In this document: positions 49,591-61,721 of the stretch, piece by piece
Layout: each line of letters starts with the position of its first letter
Position numbering within the stretch: position 1 is the first letter of the stretch
Assembly: GCA_025642065.1 (NCBI GenBank)
Contig: JAODUP010000521.1
Coordinates: 1 to 64,000 of the forward strand
Source: Paralvinella palmiformis
Lineage: Eukaryota; Annelida; Polychaeta; Terebellida; Alvinellidae
Direction of reading: 5' to 3'
DNA: 64,000 nt
The notes under the pieces: model-generated
Database searches by the model: none
Told to the model about the DNA's origin: nothing
The model's input: the letters and a program-made list of their open reading frames with translations, nothing else
Program-made: the position numbers and the translations under genes

Positions 49591-50500
49591 CTGTGCGTGT
49601 GTGTTCCTATTAGTTTCCGGCCTAATCTTGCGCACCTTTGCTTCAGCCATTTTGTGCTATTATCCTACCAACAAGCCGGTTCTTCATTCAACTTTAATGG
49701 CACCTCACGTGTTTCCACCGAGTACGCCTAATTCGAAGAACAAAAAAAGACAATTTCTGGTCAAATGAAGCCTACCTGCGGGCTTCTGACACCGGTGATT
49801 GATGTTCCTTTGGGGAGGATGCTCTACGCAGATAGAGAGGATTTCCGGGTATTGTTCTGTGGTCTCAGCCCTATGCGGTCAGAGTACTCGCCGGAGAATT
49901 GTGTGCCCACTTGAATGGACGCGATGAAGCAAACGCCGTTGAATTTCATGTTTTATATAATCGCATCACCGGCAACAGATGGCAATCCGATAGGAGGAGG
50001 AGGAGGCCATGGCTCGGCGGAGAGCAGTTTTCCGATAAGTACGAACCTGGCGCCGTTCGGCTCCAGCTCGTGTGTGTCGGCCAGGATTTTCTCCCCGGGA
50101 TCTCATTCATCGCCCAGCGTGGGCGACGTCGTCGTAGAAGTCGAAAGGTCCGGGCTGGTTTTGCTATTAATGAAAATTCCCTCATCAATCTCAATTACTG
50201 AGTTATGCGTCGGCCATAAGACTGGTTATGGCAGTATCCGTTAGTCGTACGCTGCTAGTAGTAAATGCGGCCGTGTTTGCCGCATTAAGACGCCGAATCA
50301 GAGATAATTCGCTTACATCACTGCGACTAACGGTGTATAAATTATGCATATTCATGAACTTTAAAGCCATCCCGTGGGTTCGTGATTTAGGATTGGCACA
50401 CCGCGTCCTCCCGCGCGATATAAAGGACGACCAAAAGGGGGTGTGGGAGTGGGATATTTAAAATCACCTTTTTGTGCCGAGGTGCGGCTAAACCTGATAC
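48010..50500. other. Complex, CpG-rich non-coding sequence
   Basis: Includes poly-C at 48233, poly-G at 48531, the (TCTG)n tract at 49406-49472 and (TA)n(GT)n at 49554-49591. The islands 48690-49130 and 49900-50360 are of high complexity: GCAGTAATTACTG (about 49024), ATTATGCATATTCATGAA (about 50341) and GGAGGAGGAGGAGG (about 49994). The 109-codon frame at 49915-50244 is Gly/Ser/Pro-rich but has no domain or splice support. Confidence 0.35.
49406..49472. repeat. (TCTG)n microsatellite
   Basis: About 16 uninterrupted TCTG units. Confidence 0.97.
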
Positions 50501-50504
50501 CCCA

Positions 50505-50680
50505 CTCACTGCCTCTAAGACGAGTTGATTTGAGTTGTTTAGCCTCGAAGCTGGTCGCACTTAGGATATAAGACCGTAAGGAACCAAATCCCACAAAACC
50601 AGGTACGAGGCGGATCCCTCCCAGCCCATAACCCGTAAGTTGCGACGCATTGCCCTGACCCACTGCTCCATCGGAAAACC
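50505..50680 (-). mobile_element. SINE, family C, interrupted by a family-B SINE
   Basis: On the minus strand the tail reads TCGAGGCTAAACAACTCAAA, matching family C at 32585-32610, and the head contains GGAGCAGTGGGTCAGGGC. The head is split at CATCGGAAAACC by the family-B insertion at 50681-50860 and resumes at 50861. Confidence 0.7.
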
Positions 50681-50860
50681 GTGTGCCCCCGTGGTCTAAT
50701 TGGTAGCGCGTTGGACCACATATCACTACCACCTGAGTTCGAATCTCGGTGTGGGCATGTGAAAGGTGTTTCATCTTTGATTTCGCTTCATTACCTCTGT
50801 AGGTAGCTCGGCCCCTTTAGCCTATGTGCACAAAAGTAACCGTAAAACATCAATCATCAT
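50681..50860 (+). mobile_element. tRNA-derived SINE, family B (nested)
   Basis: Head GTGCCCCCGTGGTCTAATTG, B box GTTCGAATCTC, body and (ATC)n tail are present. Target duplication CATCGGAAAACC (50669-50680) and CATCGGAAAGCC (50861-50872), one mismatch, lies within the family-C element, giving a relative age: C before B here. Confidence 0.92.
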
Positions 50861-50879
50861 CATCGGAAAGCCCACCTTT

Positions 50880-52221
50880 AAAATTATCACCTTTAAAATG
50901 ATCACTTTGTTTATCCGTTGTTACCTAATTTCGCCAGCAGTTACGTGGATACACCAGTGTTGTGATTTGCCGTCCTGGATCTTCTGTCTGGATATGGAAC
51001 TATCAGTGATATATGGGATGATATTGTCTTGCCATTATGTTGGACAGACTGAAGGTGTACAGCGTCTTCTTCTGTTAAGTATCCTGTCGTCTTTGATCTT
51101 CCGCTCACACTCTCCGGACCGCAACACACTTCCTGTTCCCACAATTCCCCTGGCACGTGTTGACCAGTGGAGCGGTGTTTTAAGTTTACATTGAATTGAC
51201 ATCAGACACACAGAGAGAGAGAGAGATCGAGAGATCCGGAGACGTATGGAGGGATGTGTGCTGTTTGGATACTTTCAGGAGTGTTGACGAGCGGTGACGT
51301 GACCCTTGACGTCGTTGCTGTTGAATGGAACGGCCGCTCCGACCAGTTGGAATATCGGCCAGCCCCGGGATGTAGGGATGTGTGTGTGTGAAGCCGCACT
51401 TCAAAGGCGACACTCGTGGGATCTGTGGGACGTTTGTGTAACTGACACGACAGGAGCTGTGGTGGCGGGCCTCGGGGCCTGTTTTAAACCGAATGAGGTA
51501 GGGGGCCATCATGTCGGTTTAATGTCCAGGCGTCGTATAGTTGATGTTCGCCCTCCGATAGAGAGACTACACTTTGTCATATCTCCTAGCATCGTCGTGC
51601 CCGTCACTTGTCACACACACACACACACACACACACGGAGAGAGAGAGAGAGAGAGAGATGTTTCTATGAATGGACGCCTGTGGGATGTGAGCGGGCATC
51701 AGTCCGCGTTGAGAATTGATTCATCCCACCCAGCCTTTGAGAAGCCGCGCCGTCCCCGGGCCCGCGGAGTGCTATTAGCTCTACAGCAATACTGCGCTTG
51801 TTTGTTAGGGAATGACGAAGTAGATACTGGCCGAGTGAGCGATTGTAAATTACGGTAAACCTAACCTATGCCATCGGCTGGACAAGTCGACGTTTGGCAC
51901 ACTGTAGCCGGCTGGTTGCGGGTTTTTTGTTGTTGCTATAATTACGTGAACTCTGTGTGTAACGTACAATGTGTTGGTTACAACCCGGGTAATTTGACAT
52001 ATAGACGAAATAGATGCTCTTCGCGTTAGCTATTAATTGAGGACACCCCATACAGGCTATACAATACCGTGGTAAGTGAATTAATTCACTTATAAATATT
52101 GATGAGATTGCGATTGTTCTGACAACATTTTGCATGATCCGTGGAGTAGTTGTGTATGAATGTTCGGCCATGGCATCATATCTTTTTTCGTACATCTTAT
52201 TTGCATGTTGAATGGTAAATT

Positions 52222-52267
<46 letters not shown>

Positions 52268-52780
52268 CGCGCGCGCGTGCGCACGCGAGCATACGCACCT
52301 ACAAGTAATCTACCTAGCACTCATACTCCCTTTCCTCATCCATATCTCACACGCTGTCATGCTCTATCACTCTTAACTCTATCTCTGCTCCTCTGCTTCT
52401 CCACATCTTTCTTCATTTCTCTCTCACTATGTCTCAGAATCCCCCCCCCTTCATCCCCCCCCCCGTCTTCCTCTTCTCGTCTAATTTTCTTTATGGAAAA
52501 ATATTCGTCAAGACATCATTATACTAAGTTGGTTAGAGAGTAGACCATTTTATGATGTCTGTAAGTCATAGCCACCAGTTCTAACATCGTACCACCATTA
52601 AGACATAATATGATGTTATTGTAGCATTTAGATGTGTAATGAGCGAGGAGGACAGGAGCTATGTCTTCCATTATATGGAATCGTGATTTTTATGTGAAAC
52701 GGATAACATTTTCGTTATTGGCCTCATTGTACTGGATATTCCATTACTATATTCGTGTCGCAGTTAGTGGAATAGACCGG
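50880..52780. other. CpG-rich non-coding with dinucleotide tracts
   Basis: Holds (GA)n near 51210, (CA)n(GA)n at 51613-51659, (TC)n at 52224-52260 followed by alternating GT/GC to about 52288, and poly-C near 52441-52463. The long overlapping frames here are driven by these repeats; no domain was recognised. Confidence 0.45.
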
Positions 52781-52798
52781 GGAAAGGTTATTGGATTT

Positions 52799-53360
52799 TC
52801 TGGCTCTGTGTTTATGTTCACGCTGCTGTGGTGCGTTGCTGTTTTCTGTGTTTATGTTCACGCTGGTGTGGTGTGTAGCTGTTTGCTGTGCTTATGTTCA
52901 CGGTGCTGTGATGCGTAGTCGTTGTATGTGCTTATGTTCATGCTGCTGTCATGTGTAGGCGTTTTCTATGTTTATGTTCGCGCTGCTGTGGCGAGTGGCC
53001 GTTTTCTGTTCACACTGCTGTGGTGTGTAGCTGTTTTCTGTGTTTATGTCTCTACTGCTGTGGTGTGTGACTGTTTTCTGGTTTTGTCTTCACGCTGCTG
53101 TGGTGCGTGGCTGTTTTCTGTGCTTATGTTCACGTTGCTGTGGTGTGCAGCTGTTTTCTGTGCTTATTGTCATGGTGCCGTGGTGTGTAGCCGTTTTCTG
53201 TGCTTATGTTCACGCTGCTGTGGTGCGTAGCCGTTTTGTGTGCTTATTTTCACGTTGCTGTGGTGTGCAGCTGTTTTCTGTGCTTATTGTCATGGTGCCG
53301 TGGTGTGTAGCCGTTTTCTGTGCTTATGTTCACGCTGCTGTGGTGCGTAGCCGTTTACTA
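52799..53360. repeat. 40-bp minisatellite, about 14 copies, with 120-bp higher-order unit
   Basis: The motif CACGCTGCTGTGGTGCGTAG plus CTGTTTTCTGTGCTTATGTT repeats with anchors at 52819, 52859, 52899, 52939, 52979, then 53011, 53051, 53091, 53131, 53171, 53211, 53251, 53291 and 53331. A three-unit block (about 53141-53260) recurs 120 bp later nearly unchanged, including the variant CATGGTGCCG. Cys/Val-rich frames are a by-product. Confidence 0.95.
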
Positions 53361-53984
53361 ATGTACGCTGACTGGATTATTTGTTGTGAGACACCGGTCT
53401 CAGTGTTCTGTTTCTGATCAAGTGACAGGTGGTGCATATTCATAAGTATTTTCTATTTATGGGTGTGCACCTGTGTTTGTGCGACCGCGCGCGTGTGTAT
53501 GCGTGACAGTGAAAGTGACGTACTGTGTAGACTTGGCCAGCCGTTTTGTTCCGAAATGATTCACTTTTAATGTTGCTTTTCAAATGTTAAATCAATATCT
53601 GTATGTGGTTTTTATTGTTGCTGTTGTTATTGTAATCTTGATCTAGTTTTGAGTCACTTTCTTTATATTTCCCCAACATTTTGTGTCAATCACACACCAT
53701 GGCTGTATATACTATATTCAGTAGCAGCATCAGCACCAGCAAACTCTTTTATTGCTATTATCATCTCAATGTTGTATCCTTATTAGACTATGATACATCA
53801 TTTAATATGGATCAGCAAATATATATCCTTATTACATAACGTGCTCCCGATGTACCCATATCGTCTCATGTCATAAGGACGCATTGATATTTTTGGAGAC
53901 TGTTTCTTTTTCAATCCGGAATTCCTCTTTTCGGTGACCCGATTAGTTTTTCGCCTCTTACGAACCAACCACATTTAGCTTTCC
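53361..53984. other. Non-coding
   Basis: GT/GC-rich run near 53470-53505; otherwise no recognised feature. Confidence 0.5.
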
Positions 53985-53999
53985 TTTTTGTCGACGGGA

Positions 54000-54175
54000 T
54001 GATGATTGGCGTTCCACTTTTGTGCCAATGGTACACTAAATGGGCCGAGCGACCTCCGAAGATAATGAAGCGAAGTGAAAGATGAAACAACCTTCAGCTA
54101 TGCCCACGCCGAGATTCGAACGCCGGTGGTAGTGATCTGTGGTCCAACGCGCTACGCTAGCCCACGGAGGCGCCG
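54000..54175 (-). mobile_element. tRNA-derived SINE, family B
   Basis: Minus-strand copy with head GGCGCCTCCGTGGGCTAGCG, B box GTTCGAATCTC, family body and GATGATG tail. Flanks TTTTTGTCGACGGGA (53985-53999) and CTTTTGCCGACGGGA (54176-54190) are a 15-bp target duplication with two changes. Confidence 0.92.
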
Positions 54176-54244
54176 CTTTTGCCGACGGGAATACTAATAC
54201 GCGTGTTAGTGAGAACGTTGCGGCGTCCGCCGTCGCGTTTTTGA

Positions 54245-54365
54245 GGTTAATTGATCACTATTGGCGAGATTGGTATCACTATTGATGAGATTGGTATCAC
54301 TGCTGACAAGATTAGTATCAGTTCCAACAAGATTAACATCCCCCAACAACATTGGTATCAGCTCA
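54245..54365. repeat. Degenerate 21-bp tandem repeat
   Basis: Five or so units around GATTGGTATCACTATTGAT; translation gives a repeating seven-residue pattern (EIGITID, EIGITAD, KISISSN). Too short and isolated to call a gene. Confidence 0.75.
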
Positions 54366-54419
54366 CGCTAAATGTGTTCTTTTTTTCTTCTTCTTTTCTG
54401 ATCAACGACAAAAAGTCGC

Positions 54420-54572
54420 CATTGCATGGGCGCGCGCACACAGAAGACACACACACGCACACGCACTATTCCCCGGTAATCATTCAGGAGTGCCTTTATG
54501 TAATCATAATTTGTGATTAACATTTTCAGTGCATTTCGAGGCACTTCTAACATACGCGCGTGCGTGCAAATA

Positions 54573-54609
<37 letters not shown>

Positions 54610-55231
54610 GTCAAATGACATACCAATTTCCAAAAACCAAGTTATTTCACGTACAAACACACAAATGAACACAGAAACCACACAATACATGATAAATATA
54701 TCTTTGCGCGCGTCGGTATATATGCGTGCGTGTGTGTGCGCGCGCGCGCCAAGATTTGACACGTCTTAATATGAACATTTGCTTCTCGGGATTTTAGTAT
54801 AATCATATGCATACGTGAACATTTATCGGCACTTCAGCATTGGCTTACTGTAATTTACACAGTGTAATGTATCGCTCCTATTATTGAGAACATAATCAAA
54901 CCTGGCCGAGATTTAGGACACTGACACTTAACATTTTGGATATAGCTCACTTAGTAAAGGATCCGTTGATAATCTCTCTTGATATGGATCGCACATTGAT
55001 ATGGCTTAGCACAGTGACGTCAGTATCTCACTGGAAATACCACATGGCTGATAGGACCACCTACTGATAGGACCACCTACTGATAGGACCATATCAGTGA
55101 GAGGACCACCTTACTGGTGTGACACTTGAACTGTTCAGACTACCTTACTGGGTTCCAAGACAAACATAGTCTATATGTGGACAAAATACCAACCTGTTAT
55201 TTCAGATGTAGGCAAAACCCAAATACACTCG

Positions 55232-55282
<51 letters not shown>

Positions 55283-55337
55283 TATTTAAATTAAAGTTTG
55301 AAATTATAGAAAATAAACTATAATCAGTATGGTATAA

Positions 55338-55394
<57 letters not shown>

Positions 55395-55460
55395 AAAGGT
55401 ACATTGGCTGCCAATGAGACAGCACATATATGTGTGAACTCTTGTCTATTAGAAAGTCAT
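54420..55460. other. Non-coding with dense microsatellites
   Basis: Includes CA/GT/GC runs at about 54434-54465, 54570-54610 and 54717-54750, a short ATAGGACCACCTACTG triple repeat at 55048-55090, (TA)n at 55237-55280 and (CT)n at 55340-55388. Confidence 0.7.
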
Positions 55461-55475
55461 CCCCAAAACTCAGGT

Positions 55476-55674
55476 GTGGGGCGCCTCCGTGGTCTAGCGG
55501 TAGCGTGTTGGACCACAGATCACTACCACCCGTGTTCGAATCCCGGCGTGGGCATATCTGAAGGTTGTTTCGTCTTTCACTTTACTTTCTCCTTACCTTC
55601 GGAGGTCGCTCGGCCCATTTAGCCTACCTTGTGCACAAAAGTGGCCGTAACACATCAATCATCATCATCATCAT
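55476..55674 (+). mobile_element. tRNA-derived SINE, family B (best-preserved copy)
   Basis: Head GGCGCCTCCGTGGTCTAGCG, perfect B box GTTCGAATCCC, body with GGAGGTCGCTCGGCCCATTT and GTGCACAAAAGTGGCCGTAA, and tail (ATC)n. A perfect 13-bp target duplication CCAAAACTCAGGT flanks it at 55463-55475 and 55675-55687, so this may be a recent insertion. Confidence 0.95.
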
Positions 55675-56733
55675 CCAAAACTCAGGTCGTCCAATCCAGA
55701 TACTCTTGGTGATTGCAGATACCTGTGTCCCAGATCAAGTCGTGTGGTGAATGTGCATTCCCAACTCTTTATGGAACAGGTTGCCAGCAAGGATCAGAAA
55801 GGCGTGATCTCTAAAAGTTTAAATATATCGTAAAAAAATTAACTCACCTCTTCACGGTTGTTTTGTTAATAAATAATATTGATCATTCAAATTTCTTATT
55901 GGGTTTTAGATACATGTCAGTTGGATATCAATGTACAATGTCCTTGAATGGCTCTTAATAGAAAATATACATTTTTTTATTATTAAGTGTATTTTGTGTA
56001 TGTTTCAGAAATGTCTTTCCCCTCCACACTTTCACAATACACAAACAATACTTTTGTGTGTGCGCGTACACACATACATACACACACACGCGTAAATACC
56101 CTCCTCACACATAAAATACCGATAGGCTATCCACTAGCTAGGCCGAGCATTGGTTTTTGTCAGCCTTTGAAACAAGAGTCTGGGGTTTTATCCATGCAGC
56201 ACTCACCGACTGGACTAATGGGGGGTGGGGTGGCGTTCAATTACGTTATGACCTTTCATACGCTGTATGGTACGCACATTCCTCCATACGTAAATACACG
56301 GCCAAGAGACTATAATAAGCCGTGCACGTGTACACGCACTGATACCGATATAGATGATCCGGTGTGGGAGTCCTCGATTTAACCCGACTCTGGAATAATT
56401 AATCCATTTACCAAGAATGGCTAATTGATTGCCGGTGACATTTATTGTCGCATCTTTTTATCGGCGCGAAAAATAGCATTAGCATCATCACCACCATCCC
56501 AATAATAATCATCATTGTCATCATCATCATCATCACCATTATGGCCAAGTGCCGGGAATTTAATACGTGGCTGGCTCCAACGAAGCTCGGATAAGTGGAA
56601 CACTTTATTTGGAATCTGTTATCCATTTTTTGTGAAAATGGATTTGATGGAAATTGGTTTTGGGCAGATTATATCCCCGGATAGATAGCGAGATTAAGAT
56701 AATGGCACCGCGTCCATCTGCCGCCCAATCTTA

Positions 56734-56761
56734 CCCCCACCCCCCCCCTACCCCACCCCCC
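56734..56761 (-). other. C-rich tract (G-quadruplex-prone minus strand)
   Basis: Four or more C runs of four to eight bases separated by one to two bases, fitting the G-quadruplex pattern on the minus strand. Confidence 0.6.
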
Positions 56762-57081
56762 ACTACCTGCCCGACCACCACCGCCTCCTAAAAACAACAC
56801 CGTCTCTATTAAATACCTATAATTTCATCATTATTTGGCGTACATTTACTACGTTTTTAAGCCCAATCGTAGAGACGTACAAACAGGTGTCGTCGTGCCA
56901 TTGTCTGGTTGTTGTTGTTGTTGTTGTTGTTGCTGCTGCTGTATTCTGATTTATGTTCTGTTTGAAGCCTCCATCACTAGCCCTATTCGACACGATACCG
57001 TTGATCAATGTTATTGTTAGCGGGTATTATGGTAATGGTTTGTATCCATACCGACTGACCTTTTATATTGTACTGGTGAAT

Positions 57082-57120
57082 GGGGTGGGGGGAGGGGGGG
57101 TGGTGAATGGGGTGGGGGGG
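57082..57120 (+). other. G-rich tract (G-quadruplex-prone plus strand)
   Basis: G runs of four to eight bases separated by short A/T spacers, with GGTGAATGGGGTGGGG repeated. It fits the G-quadruplex consensus. Confidence 0.6.
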
Positions 57121-57200
57121 AGCTGTGATGTGGGAGCACTGTTCGCTTGCCTCTAGGTGTCACCTAGCCATAGGTCACCTTATTTCTTATTTGTGGCATT

Positions 57201-57201
57201 C

Positions 57202-57273
<72 letters not shown>
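57201..57273. repeat. (TCTG)n microsatellite
   Basis: About 18 uninterrupted units; a second long (TCTG)n tract is at 49406-49472. Confidence 0.97.
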
Positions 57274-57277
<4 letters not shown>

Positions 57278-57848
57278 CTGGTCTGGTGTATTCAAGTTTG
57301 GTTTTATGTGTCGGAATTTCCTATCGGATTAGAGGGGTGAGGATTTACTGTAGTTCGGGATTGTTTGTTTTTGTTATGAAACTTTGTTCCAGGATAAGAA
57401 TTAAAATTAAGATTGTACTCTACCAAACAAAAACAGTGTGTGTGTGTTTGGATGGATGGATGGATGGGTGGGTGGGTGGATGGGTCAGTGAGTGAGCAAA
57501 CCAGCCAGCAAGCAAGCAAATGAGTGAGCAAGTATTTATTTTCTCATTTTAAGAAGTGCTGCTACCACACTTCAGCTGCTGAACCTCAAACAGATGTAAA
57601 TCAATAAACCTTTTTTTTTGTTTGTTTTTGTTTTGTTGCGATGTCAGTCCTAAAAAATATTGATCTCTCATCCGTATGATGTCTCTCCATTTAGTTAATC
57701 CACGATCTCCATCTGTCTCCAGTTTTTGTTTAAATAATACAACATTAATAATATGACAAAATATTTTTACTTCCCCCCCCCCCATCTCTTCTACAAGTCT
57801 GTGGTTTAGAATTGGCCTGCTATATTCTCGTATCTCTCTCTCTTATTA

Positions 57849-57895
<47 letters not shown>

Positions 57896-58062
57896 TTCTC
57901 TCTCTCTATGAATTGGGGGCTTCCCTCCACACGCATGCACATACACATGAACGCGAGCACAATGCAGTGAAAGTACAACTTTATCAACTGTACAGGTTTA
58001 ACGCTCCCAGCCATTAATATTTGTCATGTCTTTTGTCTGCTGCTGTATTATTATTGTGACAT

Positions 58063-58095
<33 letters not shown>

Positions 58096-58482
58096 ACAAA
58101 CAGCTCACAATCATTAGCTCTCCGGTGAGAAAAAAATGTCAGCAGTTAATTATATTAACGCCTGCTGCTCACTATCTCTGTATATTGTGATTAATACACG
58201 TTGAATTAGCTATCTGATATAATAACAAATTATTATATCATTAATGTCATGTATATTGTCATGACAACAATGTCCCCCCCCCCCATTGATAAACGCCTAC
58301 ATCTTGTTTTTATGGTAACTTTGTACCCTGATGGATTTTTCGGTTTTAGCATGTTTTGTTACTTTTGTTGTAAACTGACTCTGTGTGTATGTGTGCGTGT
58401 GCGTGCATGGGTGCGTGTACGTGTGTGATTAATTAACACCAGAGTTGTGATAGTTCTGTTGGTTGTGATTCACAATTTCTAT

Positions 58483-58690
58483 CCGCACCTCCGTGGTCTA
58501 ACTGGTAGCGCATTGGATCACAGATCACTACCACCTGGGTTCGAATCTCGACGTGGGCATATCTGAATGGTGCTTGATCATTGACTTCGCTGCATTACCT
58601 GTGGAGGTCGCTAGGCCCATTTAGCCTACCATGCGCACAAAACTGGCCGTAAAACCCGTAAAGCATTAATCATCATCATCAACCATCATC
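58483..58690 (+). mobile_element. tRNA-derived SINE, family B
   Basis: Head GCACCTCCGTGGTCTAACTG, B box GTTCGAATCTC, full body and an extended tail with ATCATC and AACCATC units. No convincing target duplication was found. Confidence 0.88.
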
Positions 58691-58699
58691 AACCATTAG

Positions 58700-60869
58700 T
58701 AATTTAGGTAAACATTCTCAACTCACGCATATGTCAGTCCATTCACCTTTATCTGACCCTTTTTGGCTCAGTTGGTAGTGTACGAAAATCAAATTGTTGC
58801 ACCTCTGGGATGTTTTATCCCCTAGGATATAGTCTCTCTCCATCGTATTATTATGACACAAGACATGAACGCCGGGTAGGGGGGGTGTTATTTATTTATA
58901 CCGTTCTGTCTAATAGACAACCACACCCCAAAGTTATACTGTTCTTAATAATAGCCTTAGATTTGTTCAGTGACAATTCATTCCCAAAAGATATCATGAG
59001 TGCGGTGCTTCTTGTATACAGTTTACTGTTAATAGACAATTGCGGGTGTTCTTGAGAGAGGTGTTTTTACTACTATTTGGGTTTGATTTTAAAAGTTAGG
59101 ACTTTCAACAGAACGTTTTTTTTTTCATTCTTACAAAAATGTTGTAAACTATGACTGGCTTATTCCGGAAACTGGCGGGAAACATCTCAAAGCCACGTGC
59201 TTTAGGGACGGTGTCAAAATATAATACCATTGCATACAGGATTTTTCTGATTATACTGCTATTATCAAACTGACAAAGGAATCCAGGCCTGCTGCCCACA
59301 CCGTTCAGTAATAAATAAATAATTGACACAGGTATGTGAGATTGTGCAGGTAGAAATTGGTGTTCATCGACAATGTGCACTTTGCTCACATTTATGTAAA
59401 CCGAAGCAGCTGTAGTAATACTAATATCAATATGATTTAGCTGCAGCGTAGGCGTTCTAACAATACGAGCCTATGATGGACAGAATAAGTTGTGTAATAA
59501 AATAGATAATTAATCAGTAATACAAGTTATTGTTTCCTTTTTTAATTAGTTATTGCGTTATATAAGCTAACATAATAAACTTTCGGGTGTAATTGATAAA
59601 TCATCAGCGGCTAGATCAGTTGTTGGTGTTTACCCTAGCAACGTTGACGCGTTTACCACTTACTAGCACGGTACTAACAAATATAACAAATATGTATACT
59701 ACCAGGTAAATTGGACATTACTCGTCTGATAGAATGCCATCAGTTGGCCTGATCAGCAGCAAGACGAGTACCTTCACGGGCAATACACTCCAGCCACTAA
59801 CACGCTGAATCTATCACCCACATCAGAGAAGTAGTGGTATGATATGTTAATATTGTTACTAGACATTAGTAATTGGTCTTCGAGATGTTTACTCCATCCT
59901 TAACAATGACTCCAATAACAGCACTCAGCCACTAGCCAGACGCAGGATAAACGTTACAAAGCGGGGAGGTTGTGCGTCTGTATTTTTCTGAGATAACATT
60001 TACTTGATGAAGTCTATTAAAATTGGCAGACAAAGGCTGTTTTTCATTCTTCTTTTTGGATTTAACAGGTTGCTTTATCTGTCAACATCCGAAAGGTCTG
60101 TCTACGTTCTGCAAACCTGCTGTTATTTGGTGGCAAAATATTAAAATTAAAAAAAAAACTCCCAGATTTAATTATAATAGTCGAACATAATAGCTCACTT
60201 TATTCCTACCTCTGTTCCAATATCATCAGCAATAACGACAAACGATCTTAAAAAACAGCAACTCTACAACAATTCTCATTGTTACCACAACAACAAGGTG
60301 ACCAATTAGCAAGTGACTGTCTCTCTGATTAGTAAATATATTTATACCCATTATGACCATTAGTGTGTCTAGCTGGGAGGTGCTTTCATGTTCAATTTTA
60401 TTTTGTTTGTTTTTTCCCCTCTTTTTTTGCTTATCATTCTATTGTTATAGCCACTAATTGTTCATCTTTGGGTTCCGGGTATCCAGATCCAGGTAGAGCT
60501 ATACCTTCAGTATTTATTAGCATCATGTTTTAGATTATGAACAGTTTGTTATACCTGTTAATGAGCAGTCGGTGAAGACGTCTTTGTTCCTTTACCATTC
60601 TAAATACCTTAGTTATCGAGGATGTGCGTGTGTGTGCGTCCGTATGTGTGTGTATATGCGTGCGTGCTGTATTTTGATTACTATGGACATTATATGTGAT
60701 GAGATGTGATGTGAGCTGTGTGATAAGGTGAGAGTTGTGTGAGATGTGAAGTGAACCGTGTCAGAGATATGACATGAGGTGACTATGAGGTATGAAGTAA
60801 TCAGACACTGAGATATAAAATGGGCCACTGTTATATATAGTCTGTGCTATTAGTATATCAATGAATTTG

Positions 60870-60914
<45 letters not shown>

Positions 60915-61680
60915 TGTATATTTAAGAATGTTTAAGATTGTGTAGGGTGCATGTATGTAAACAGCTAAGGCATAGTTTGAGACAATAAAGTATACGCCTG
61001 GTATGTTAACCACATTAGTCCACGATGGCTGATATAATATGTGCTGACTGTACGATATATAAACTGATTTACCTGTATTACACCTAGATCACCATTCCTG
61101 TTTGATATTAATGATGCTTACAGTGTATACTAAGTCGGTATTTCATTTAAACATCAGACTCTGGACAATGGTACATGTATATATGATAAATTGCATCAAA
61201 ATTAAAACGGTTATAATTTGGTCTGCGGACAGTAATCTATAACATCGTACTTTATGTGACTTTTATCATTCGGAGTTTGTTTATTTCTCAACTCACACGA
61301 TGAAGATGTTTTGTGCGCCGTGACTTTATATCTTTTTTGTCAGACGTGTTCACCTGTGTCCATATCTATTCTGATCTAGTGCACACTCTCGTGGTCCATT
61401 ATAGTGCGGCACAAACAATATATAATATAATAAACTCATCGACCTTTTACCTAGTTCTTGGCCACTTCCTATGATATAACAGCCGTAATGTGTTACAGTT
61501 TGATATTATTGAGTTGGTTGTGTGTCGAGAATTGTGTGTCAACATGTACAGAGTAAAATGGGTACATTTTCCACCAATCAAGAGTACTAATCCTAGATAG
61601 TTATCTAAACTAGAACAACGTCTACTCTGAAATGATTGTGTGATTGGGCAGAAACAGTGTCCGTTTACTGAGTGTAGTTG
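58700..61680. other. Non-coding
   Basis: AT-richer than the preceding 20 kb. Holds a GT-rich run at 60622-60665, a TGAG/TGTGA-rich stretch at 60690-60790 and (TA)n at 60875-60911. An RFX-like TTTACCCTAGCAAC lies at 59629. No gene recognised. Confidence 0.5.
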
Positions 61681-61721
61681 TCAGCAGGTAATTATGATAA
61701 ATTTGGACATCTCTGTATGTC

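Larger units (their letters stand above)
55690..58480. other. Non-coding; microsatellites and one complex island
   Basis: The island 56395-56720 is repeat-poor apart from a (CAT)n run and includes GCTAATTGATTGCCGG and ACATTTATTGTCGC. G-rich and C-rich tracts, (TTG)n at 56910-56930, (TCTG)n at 57201-57273, (TGGA/TGGG)n at 57450-57486, (TA)n at 57859-57893 and (GAT)n at 58064-58093 fill much of the rest. No gene recognised. Confidence 0.45.

Noticed and set aside
49915..50244. Gly/Ser/Pro-rich 109-codon open frame
   Set aside because: No conserved motif, a competing frame of similar length overlaps, and the region reads better as non-coding complex sequence.
50681..50760. tRNA gene-like sequence
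   Set aside because: It is the head of a SINE with body, tail and target duplication; the same holds for the other tRNA-like heads in the window. No free-standing tRNA gene was identified.
52922..53417. Cys/Val-rich open frames of 85-125 codons
   Set aside because: Produced by the 40-bp minisatellite, which cycles through frames.
57157..57495. Open frame with repeated CLSV
   Set aside because: Translation of the (TCTG)n microsatellite.
58755..58810. tRNA-like GGCTCAGTTGGTAGTG word
   Set aside because: Has an A-box-like start but no matching B box or fold that I could trace.
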